Assembly (NCBI GenBank): GCA_029448655.1
Contig: JACCLO010000020.1
Span: 248,001-312,000, forward strand
DNA from: Wolfiporia cocos
Lineage: Eukaryota; Basidiomycota; Agaricomycetes; Polyporales; Phaeolaceae
DNA: 64,000 nt
Reading direction: 5' to 3'
The notes beneath the pieces were generated by a model that searched no databases, was not told where the DNA came from, and saw only the letters and a list, made by a program, of their open reading frames with translations. The position numbers and the translations under genes are program-made. Positions 55,164 through 64,000 of this stretch are shown piece after piece; within the stretch, counting starts at the first letter, position 1; each line of letters starts with the position of its first letter.

Positions 55164-56644
55164 TACCGCGATGCTCCGGCTTCTGATTTTGATTCCAAAT
55201 ATCCTGCTAACGCTGCCAATAATGCTTCATTGCCCCTGAGTACCACGTCGTCTACTGTATCGCTAGTTCTTCGCTCCGCATACTACTGTGCCGGTCATCC
55301 TTCCTTGACACACGCGTCCTATCCTTCATAGATCTGTTAGTCGCTCCCTTTTTGCAGCACAGTGCAGCACATCTGTATTTTTAGCCTAGTGTACAAGTAG
55401 TCTCCCTATCAATCACTCGTTCATCAGGGAGAAAAGTACTGTTGTACTGTTTTTGACTGGATTAAGATTCCTACTTCGGACGGTCTTCCTCCACAGCGCA
55501 ACAAACGTGCGAGCATGCTTGTGGGGGCAGTTACATATAGTCATAAATTTAGTCCATTAGTTAGAATATGTATCGCATGGCGGCAGGAAGAACGCAAGCA
55601 TTGTATTGCTTCCAGCGCACTCTGACTCGGGCGCTTCATGCCGCCGGAGAGGACCAGGCAGGCGTCCACCGCCTCTTGCGATCTCAAGCACTCGTACTCA
55701 GTACTCAGTGCTCAATTCCTGCCACAGTGTCTCATACTGAGAAGGCGGATGCCAGTGAGCCTCCGTGAACGTTCTGCACGTCTCCTTACTTATCAAAACT
55801 TGGGCTTCCTCACAATGCATAATGGAAGGAAGAACGACAGGATTGGCGGTCCCCTCGTCAAATGAAAAAGACAAACACGATGCCACCTCCAGTGTATGTC
55901 ACCTTCGGTCTCTAGTGTTGGTCAACCCTCTTTCATGAGAACATGCTAATGCCGTAGTTGCTCCCTGGATTACTAGCGTGCTTTCTCCGCGCTGCTTCTT
56001 GGAATTTTGTAATGTCATGACACAGGAATACGACCACCAGACTGCGTCCTCTGCGTTGGTTTGCGGATAGTGCGCGCCCGCTACTGTCCTTTCTTCGTTA
56101 TCTCTTCTTTTGTCTTACGAATTGGATAACAGTCTCGCTAGCCAGTTCTCCCTCCTCCGGTACACCTGACGAGCTGAAAATGCCGCGGATCATTTGTACT
56201 ACAGCCCAGGGCTACTGCCTGGGATGGGGTATATTTCGTCGGTGAATTGCACAGGACGTTTCTTGACTACCAGGAACTTCGCTGCTCTTGCACTCAAACC
56301 ACGTTCACAAGTCCCTATGTGAGTCATATATCCCGATGTTCCGATGCCTATTCCTTGAATGCCACGCATATGCACCTTCTTCACCTCGGGAGCGGAGGTA
56401 GAGTGGATGGTTTGGGCGTCTATTCGTACCTTAGCCGCTCCATCGCGGACACGTGATGCGTGTTTGACTACACGTGACAAACGCGTCTTTGTTTAACGCT
56501 AAACAACCATTGTTTGTACCAAGTTCATGCAAACAATGCTGGTATATATACAGCGCATCCGCATTCAGGTTCCTCCATCAGATCCTTGCCTACTGTTGAC
56601 CAGTCGCATATTATCACTCGTTTATAGTCTATCCTTACCCAGCC
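55164..56644. other. Intergenic between receptor and acidic-protein gene
   Basis: No supported gene. Small frames at 55568-55865 lack domains. Near the right end there is a TATA-like tatatata at 56543-56550, about 95 bp upstream of the next ATG, and a short palindrome TTGTTTA-acgc-TAAACAA near 56493-56510, both candidate promoter elements. Confidence 0.5.
56543..56550 (+). promoter_or_regulatory. TATA-like box of the acidic-protein gene
   Basis: TATATATA about 95 bp upstream of ATG 56645, a usual fungal distance. Based on position and sequence only. Confidence 0.4.
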
Positions 56645-59600
56645 ATGACTTGCGACAATCCATCGCATGTCTTTGAGGCAGCCACGGTGCTCTGGAAGCG
56701 ACTTGTGCACAAGCGTCAAGGCGTCGCGGCCTACGACAAGAAGCCCAACCGTCGCGGATGCAAGCGACCGACCGCCAACGTCCATCTCGACCGACAGGTC
56801 GCCCACGAGGAGATGGCGTGGAAGGTCCGCCCGTCTATGCTCTTCTCTCCCCCTCCTCTGCGGCTCGATAAGCGCAAGCGCATGCCCAGCATCGCTGCTC
56901 CGAACGATGAGGATACGCACGCGCCGGACGATGGCTCGCAAGCGACGTACCGCAGACGGATGCATCCGGCGCCGCTCGAAATGCTCAAGCTGAAGAGGCG
57001 TCTGAAGGAGGCAGGAAAGCGGAAGCTGGAGGGAATGGTTCCGAAGTTCCTTCGTCGCTCTCCTCGTTCCGTTCCCAAGCCTCGTCTGCCGAAGAGCAAC
57101 GACGTCAAGGCGCAGCGGAGGCTATTCGTTCCTTATAGTATTCGCTGGCGTCCAATGCCAATCGCCAAGAAGAGTTCTAAGCCTATGTCGGAGGCGGGAG
57201 GATCTGAGGCGGTCCAGGATAAGAAGAGAGTCCGCAAGTTCGTGTTGCGCAAGGCCCGACACCTTCGGCGATTCTCTGGGGCGTCTAACATCCCAGTGGT
57301 GAAGAGCGAAATGGCCGAGGCATCGACACCGACGTTGCCTAACGCCGCTCAAGGACCTTGCGATCAGGACGTCCTATACGAGTCTTCAGCTGGAGATGAC
57401 AAGGTAGGCACGATGGCTAGCCTTCTGTTGCATGTGCTGAGTACCCCACAGACTATCGTCTGCTCTGAGAGTGAGGGGAGCGTTTCGGAGACTCTGTCCG
57501 TAAATGTTTCAATCGTCTCTTTCGATGAGGCTGTATGTACCTATTTCGCTTTCGTGAACATATTCTTACATCTCTTCAGGACTCGAATCTCAAGCACTCC
57601 GCAGCAGATTCGGATAACGACACCCTCGTGGATGATACATCAGTGTGTACCCCACATTGCTCGAGTCTGCCACATGCTGATTGTTTGCGTAGGTCATTTC
57701 AATTTCAGAAGACTTATTCGAACGTAACGACTTGGGAGCGATGGTGGCGGAGGAGGTCAAGAAGGCTCTGGGAATCGAGGTGGTGGTGAAGGACGCGGAA
57801 AGGGGCGTGCCGGCGCAGGCAGAGCAGGTTGAGAACGAGGTGGTAGCTGCGATGGGTGAGGGCGATGCGCATAACGAGGAAGGGGTTGTCGCGGAGGCCG
57901 ACAGTCCAACGGCCGGCGCGACTGAATTTGAATCGAACGCAGACGTCGAGGAAGGCGATATTGCAGAAGAGCCTAGCGCTGTCGGAGAGGTCCATCACAC
58001 TGACGCGCTTGTCTCGTGCGACACACACTCTCCGTCTCTGGCTGAGGGCCCATCCGGAGGGCCCTCAGACATAGCGGATAGCAGTGAGCAGCACGAGGCT
58101 ACTAGCTCGCAATTGCCCGAGACACAGCTCGAGGCAGGCACTGCTCAGGACGACAGCGAGGACAATGCGCTGCTAGTTGGGGAGGACGACGACGACATGC
58201 ACGCCGAGATCGATAGTGCTCGCATGGAGGAGTTGTCTTTTGACTCACTCCCCGTCCCCGCCAATCCAGCCACGGCCCCTGAAGCCGCCCAGTTATTAGT
58301 TGCAGACATCCTGATCAAGGATCTCGACACCACCGACTCGACGACACCGCAATCGCCTATCATTGTCGATGATATGGATGAAGATATCGATATCTTCTGC
58401 GACGCCGACGAGATGGACGAAGACGTCTACTACGACGCTGAAGGTGTTATGAATATGGATGTCGAAGATGCTACCTCACATGCTCCGTCGATGGCTTCCG
58501 AGCAGGTACAGTATGGTTACATTTGACAGTCCGCACTGTCTGATCATCCTTCAATAGCCTATGCTTCTCCCTCCGGCCGACGAGCACAATATTGCGGTCG
58601 AGTATATGGATATTGTGGTGAACGACGGTGACGTTTCACCCGTGTCTTGCGGTGTTCCATCCGATATTCTCATGGAGCCCGAGCGGTCTGACCATCGCTC
58701 ATCGTTGGAGTGCGTTTCGTCGAGTAACGTAGAGTCAGATATTACTATAGACGTAGACGCAGATGTGGATCTAGATGGCGCGGACGAGACGATATCCGAG
58801 GAGCTTCCTGTAAGTGCACCTGATGCGGAGATGCTCACCATCCCTAACGTTGTTCTCTAGGCTTGCGCTTGCGATATCGGAACCAATGCCGAAGAGGACG
58901 TCGTCGACGAAGATGCCATGATGGAGGAAGCCAGTAGCATTCAGGAAGTCCAGACGCCTCCCGGGTCTGCCGATGACCTTCCGGATTTCGAAGAGGCGGA
59001 TCGTCAACGACAACTGATGCATGAAGCTGAGCAACTTCTCTCTGGGATTTCGGCTAGCATGGAAGGCAATGCTGGTGCTCCAGTCCTTGGGAGGCCAGTA
59101 CCTTGGTACGAGTCGCTCTTTCCCGAGGACGAGGACGCTGCCAGCTTCGCGGCGAATCACGAGTCTGAGTATCAAGTCGATGAGCGGGAGTCCTCTGCTC
59201 CGCTCACCGATGAGGTGCAAAACGAGTCGCCCTCCGCTCTGACCATCGCTCCTCCTGTCTGCTCCGATATCGACATCGACTCCTTCGTTTCGAATGGACC
59301 AGGAGCTGCAATCTCCGCATCCGCTCCTTCATCACCTCAGCCGCCTTCGGTCTTAAGATTACGTAGCGATGCAGAAGCACCAACTACCTCGATCAATTCT
59401 GAGCCAGAGACTACCTTGGTGGAAGAAGACGTGGCCAATCTGGACCCGTACGATTTGGTGCGCATAGATCAGTCCCTACTTGTCGACAGCACCATTTCGA
59501 CCACGTTTGCGACCGCGTTCTCGGTTGGCGACGCCTCCGTAGCCACATCGAGTCAGGATCGTTCCTCCAACATAAGACCCGAGCGGAGAAAGCGTTCTAC

Positions 59601-60089
59601 TCGCCGCTGCGGAGTGCCGTATGCCTCGCGTGATGACTATGAACAGATAGTTGGTAGCGCGAACTTGCGGGACTTGGATCAGGAGGTTAGATCGGAGGAA
59701 TCCCTTTCTTGTATTCGTGACAAGTCGGCTGAGGAGAAGCAAGAACGGAAACGTGCACGCGCCCTTCGCAAGTTGATCAAACGTCGAGCAAGGCAAGCCA
59801 AGGAGAACGAATTCCTGCACCAGAAGCGTCGTCCGACTGGCATCAAGTTGCGATTCAATCCAAGGTATGGCATCTGCATGACCAGCCTACAGTTCTCGTA
59901 TGCTGAGCGCATTCGTACAGAGCCAACAGGCCAGAGAATCAGCTGAAGGTCATCCAGCCTACCAACAGCAGCATGGACGATCTCGTGAACGCACTGTCAG
60001 CGTCGACCATCAAGGATTCCTCGTCGCAATCATCTGCCGACGATGACCTTCTTGCAGCATTCTCGTCTTTCAGCGTTGCGGAGAAGTGA
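56645..60089 (+). CDS. Large acidic protein of unknown function
   Basis: Seven exons: 56645-57403, 57452-57532, 57580-57642, 57693-58505, 58558-58809, 58861-59864, 59921-60089; 1046 residues, frame kept at every junction. N-terminal 220 residues are basic, with Lys/Arg clusters (KRKRMPSIA, LKLKRRLKEAGKRKLEG), likely nuclear-localising. The middle 600 are highly acidic, Asp/Glu-rich and mostly disordered (DDMDEDIDIFCDADEMDED). Late on there is a conserved-looking basic block (RPERRKRSTRRCGVPYASRDDY and KRARALRKLIKRRARQAKENEF), then PTGIKLRFNPR and a short tail ending SSFSVAEK. No catalytic domain or known fold is recognised. A nuclear or chromatin role is inference from charge only. It seems intact. 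Confidence 0.75.
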
Positions 60090-60342
60090 CCAACACTCTC
60101 GACGTGCATTTCGGCTTTTACTTGAACACTTGGCTAGCTTGGCAACTCGGTCATCCGGATGCCTTGGGAACCGCCTAGGATCTTCACGCCTGTCCGATTT
60201 ATTGGTATCACTCATTTTCTCTCTCTTGACTAGTATCTTGAGCATGGACTGCATCGCTACCTTATACTGGGTTCACTCAAGACCTGCGCTGCCTACCGTG
60301 TTCGACATTTTGACCATCATCAAGTCTCAAGATCAAGATTTC

Positions 60343-60459
60343 CTCTCTCGTCTGGTCTCTCGTCTGGTCTCTCTTCTGGTCTCTCGTCTGGTCTCCCTTC
60401 TGGTCTCTCTTCTGGTCTCTCATCTGTGATCTCATCTGGTCTCGCGTCTGGCCTCTCGT
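60343..60459 (+). repeat. 12-bp tandem repeat (TCTGGTCTCTCG)
   Basis: About nine degenerate copies of tctggtctctcg/ttctggtctctc in a row. The opposite strand reads as a periodic DQTRDQ-like peptide, an artefact of the repeat. It lies 250 bp beyond the end of the acidic-protein gene. Confidence 0.85.
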
Positions 60460-60689
60460 TTTATTATCACTGGATGTGTATTCTCGGAATCTCTTCACAG
60501 TCTATCCTGGCATTACATCAAGCCGCGTCTGTCATCATCTCATTATACGAACTACAAGAAGGAAGTCAGCCAAGAGAATGCACAAACCTATCTCCGGATG
60601 TCCTCGTCTTCTTCTGTCTCGATATTGTGCCTCACAATCTCAGGTCTGACTGCGATTCGTCTCTGAGTCGACATTGTCCCTCATACGGT

Positions 60690-62130
60690 CCATTACTACA
60701 TCGACATTCCTATACAGCCGACATTCTACAGTACCGCTCCTAGACTGCCAACATCACTACGCCGATATTACTTCACTTGCCAGCATCGATACTTGCAACA
60801 TTTCCCTACTCGTCCAACTTCAACACATCCCTGGTCGACTACATCGCTATGTCATTACTCGCCCACAATCATTGCCCGACAGTCCCAACTAGCCTATATC
60901 GCTACACAACCACTTCTACTCGTTCATATTACTACATCGACATTCTCTACTCGCCCACATCACTACTCTGTCACTCTTCTATTCGCACTCATCCCTGTAC
61001 TCATCAACTGGTCTACAATGCTACGCAGGTACTCCCATCGTCAGCATTCACATCCTTACTATCGCCACATCTCTACGCCGACACCTATATTTCCCAACAT
61101 TTCAACCTATCCCCAACATCGCTATGCAACCTCTATTCGCCCATATCGCCATCTCGATAATTTCCAACTAGCCCACATCGACCCACAGCCGCTCCTACTC
61201 GCCTATACCACTACGCCGACATTCCTCATATCGCTACTCCGACATTCTTCTACCCGCCGTTCTCCCCCACCCCATTGCTAGGTCACCACTCCCCTATCCG
61301 ACCGCATCGCTACTCCGACATCTTTCTACATCACTACGCCACCACATCTATTCGCCCGCATCACTGCGCCACCACGTCTATATTCGCTCGCATCACTATC
61401 TCTACGCTCCTTATCGCGATCACATCACTATGCTGGTCCACCCTCCCCGTGCTCTCATCGCTACTCCGCAATCAAAACCCTCGCCCAGACAACTGAAATG
61501 TAAGCTCCGCTTACATATTTTGCTCGTGTCGTGCGTCTAACGCCTGATAACCAGCCGATTCGCTTATATCGCAAGCTCATATCGTCGTGCTGTCTTCTGG
61601 CTCGAAACGCTATCCTGATCTATGGCTACTGTCGTGCTCCTCAATCTACTCTGCTCTCTATCGCCGCACTGCTTCAGCATCTGATCTGTCGACGCTTGCT
61701 CTAGCATCTCCGTATACTCTCTCTAGCATATTTGCTTTCTTCATATGCTCTTCTGTTCATATTTCTCCGTCTCTCGTGCTGCATCTCAACATATCTTTGC
61801 CTCATCATATCACACCAAACACACCCACCCATTGCTTCCATCTATCTCAGCGATGCCATATATCCATGCTTCGTTTATTATGCGATCTGACCATGCTTCA
61901 TCATATGGTTCCCGACGCATCATGCATCAAGCCTTGCTTCCATTTATCTCAACTCATCTCCATGTTGCTTCATCGAATCGCATCTGCCGAACTGCTTTAT
62001 CGCATCACATCTGCCGCTTGCTTCATATCCTCATAAGAACGGCTGCTGCCATTGTCTTGCGTCTCTGCGCTCATAATACTTCCATTGTCGCACGATTGCT
62101 TTCGCCCCAATATACTACCACTCTGTCGAG
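60690..62130 (+). repeat. Degenerate pyrimidine/CA-rich low-complexity tract
   Basis: Loose repetition of words such as cccacatcgctac, actacatcgacattc and, after 61560, cttcatc/gcatctgc/tatctca, with strong C+T bias on the + strand. Open frames here are rich in His, Ser, Thr and Leu and have no domain. It may be decayed minisatellite. Confidence 0.6.
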
Positions 62131-63260
62131 CCCTCGCTATCAAGACTAGATTGCTTTGAACGTGACTACTCAAACCTTTGAGTCCCCTGGTCACTGTCTG
62201 CTATCTATTCCGCTCTCGCTCGGTGCAACGCTCTGTCAATACATCGCTCTGCATTCTATGTCCGCGGACAGCTCCTCGCTTAGAAGGCCGTATACCCACC
62301 TCGCCCTCCAATACTAGCTGTTCTGAATGGCGAGAATCTACCAAGACATCTGTTATCCGGCATGGCGTGCACAATGAAACTTGCCCCGGGTGCAGCGACA
62401 CGCGTTTTGACTTTGCATCGGTGAGCTCCTCTCTTCAAGCTTGCGCAAAAGCCATCATAACACCCTCTGTTATGTAGCTAGATCTAGGTCCATTCTGACT
62501 GTCGGTTGGTTGCTCTGTTGAGAGCTTCTGACTTTGCAGATAACGTCTGCGTCCTCATGGTGAGTCAACCTTAGTGTCATATCTCTTCTCCAGATAGCCG
62601 ACCGGACGCTTCGCAGTGCATTCGTCGTTCCTGAGTGACTGGTCGCCTACTATTGTACTCGCCGGCCTACGGAGGACGAGAACCTGAGTTGATTGAAGCT
62701 CGAGCGCTGGCACTGTACTCTCATGTAATAATCACGGCCTTGTTGCCTATCTCTCACCTTTAGAAGCAATATCATAGGCTATATCCCGACTTGCATGTGC
62801 GTGATATGGACTCAAAAATGACTAGTATTTCCTGACTCTACACGAATGTCACAAGCCCCGTACGCGTGGCACATGCAGATGTTACATCGAAATGCGGTCC
62901 GGGTTTAGCATGATCGTGACTCAGGACACGGTGCTCAATCACGAGATTTCGGGTTGCTGTGACTGTCAGCTATCACGCTAACATAACTGGAGCAGTAAGG
63001 TGGTAAGTAGAACGGGTAGTGATTATTCCAGCGACGTAACATCTTTCCAGCACAGCGATTCCAGATAAACCTGCTTGACAGAGCCAACACAACAGCGTAT
63101 TTGCACTGTACACATCCTCAACCCATGTTCCATTAACATTGGGTGAAGCATGCAAACATAAAAATGCCAGATGATTTATCCGGCCTGAGCTTGAGTGTCA
63201 AACTTTTGATTCTGGGTGCCGCTCAATTAGGGTATCCACTTGGATCTGGGCAAACTATAT
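62131..63260. other. Intergenic
   Basis: Between the low-complexity tract and a DUF6534 gene. No gene or repeat recognised. Confidence 0.5.
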
Positions 63261-64000
63261 TTAGTCAGAATGTAATGCACAACGAATGTGGTTGTCCAGA
63301 TATACCTGCAGGCTTCCGTTCACATGTGCGCTCTGGTGAATATCTGTACAGCGGCCGGTGACGTCGTTCAGGGTGAGCATCATAATGCCGCTGCCAGCGT
63401 TCCCGATGCGGAGGCTGTCGCGGGCATTGAGAGTTGCCAGTAGAGCATTCAGAAAGACTGGGATAGAAGAGACAAGAGGCATGAGTAAATTGTAGATGAG
63501 GACAGGATACCACTCACATTTAGAAAGTGGCATGAAGATTGCAATGTATACGTAGTTGTCTGGCATAATCACGAACTGCGATACGAATTAACGTCTCCAG
63601 CACAGCGGGGTTTACGTCGATGGCCTTACCGCAATAAGACATGAAGTTGCACAAACACTTGTGGAGATGAGGTAATCAGCACAGGGTTATGCTTCACGTA
63701 GATAGCACATTACCTCGTTAGTATACCAGACTCGACGCTGTAGATCATGAGTGTTGTTACGATGCTATCTGTTCTATTGGACTAATTAGCGTTGATCATT
63801 GCGAGAGCAGATATAGCATACTTCGCAAGGCCAGTTCGATACTTGATTAGCAGGATACAAAGAGAGCTTGCAATGAGAACGTCTGCCATTACAATGCTGC
63901 TGAGGCCAACGTAGAGAAAGCGCTGGAAAGTGTAGATCAGTACAGTGCACGAAGCTGAAGGTAGAGCGCTTTTTATTGCCGACTCACTGAGGATATCGGC
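63261..64000 (-). CDS. DUF6534 membrane protein, C-terminal part (runs off window)
   Basis: Minus-strand exons read from the edge: about 63988-64000, 63822-63922, 63714-63773, 63630-63657, 63518-63575, and a last exon up to 63457. Order: RFLYVGLSSIVMADVLIASSL (helix), ILLIKYRTGLAK, TDSIVTTLMIYSVESGILTS, CATSCLIAFVIMPDNYVYIA, FMPLSK, FLNALLATLNARDSLR. This is the usual last third of the basidiomycete DUF6534 family (about 7 helices, unknown function, often near stress or secreted-protein genes). The frame ends at 63261, though the last stretch after SLQ begins with a gtatat that could be a donor. The acceptor at 63773 was set by keeping the conserved TDSIV block in frame. The 5' part lies beyond the window. 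Confidence 0.82.

Noticed and set aside
60690..61496. His/Ser/Thr-rich frames at 60.7-61.5 kb
   Set aside because: Products of degenerate pyrimidine-rich repeats; overlapping frames are equally open.

Overview
The window is a piece of a filamentous basidiomycete chromosome, most likely Agaricomycetes and plausibly Polyporales (inference). Genes are split by many 45-110 bp GT-AG introns. There is a STE3-type pheromone receptor, basidiomycete-specific DUF6534 membrane proteins, and a Ty3/gypsy chromovirus that carries a dUTPase, a type I recall being reported from Phanerochaete. No bacterial or viral replicon features are seen.

Layout. 1-16899 is a head-to-tail array of about 1-1.4 kb units. 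Each has a GC-rich head with hairpins, a 22-bp minisatellite core, and a tail ending in a short hairpin plus CTAG, directly abutting the next unit's TCTATAAGTAAT. This looks like a tandem non-autonomous Helitron-like element. A composite gypsy retrotransposon (3387-14267, three LTRs, minus strand) sits inside unit 4, and a 5'-truncated relative (17041 to about 20993) follows the array. 21.0-28.3 kb is a transposon graveyard: a viroplasmin-like gene relic, a hAT-like MITE with near-perfect 8-bp target duplication, a broken member of an expanded basidiomycete family, two solo LTRs with perfect 5-bp target duplications, and a 302-bp tandem repeat. 28.3-30.8 kb shows only hairpins.

From 30.8 kb the window becomes ordinary gene space: a DUF6534 relic (+), an MFS transporter (-), a small secreted protein (+), an AVL9-type DENN protein (-), a secreted type-B carboxylesterase (-), a paralogous MFS transporter (-), an F-box-like protein (-), the STE3 receptor (+), and a large acidic protein of unknown function (+). 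60.1-63.2 kb is low-complexity, pyrimidine-rich and without genes. A second DUF6534 gene (-) runs off the right edge.

How genes relate. The retrotransposon encodes Gag, protease, dUTPase, RT, RNase H, integrase and chromodomain, and a second long frame fully overlaps the 3' end of pol and encodes two zinc knuckles. The host genes are not an obvious pathway. The receptor suggests pheromone sensing, but no pheromone precursor was found by eye, so a B mating-type locus is not proven. Most long open frames in 1-16.9 kb are artefacts of the 22-bp repeat. Several apparent starts there and elsewhere are TTG or GTG, so I moved starts to ATG where it mattered.
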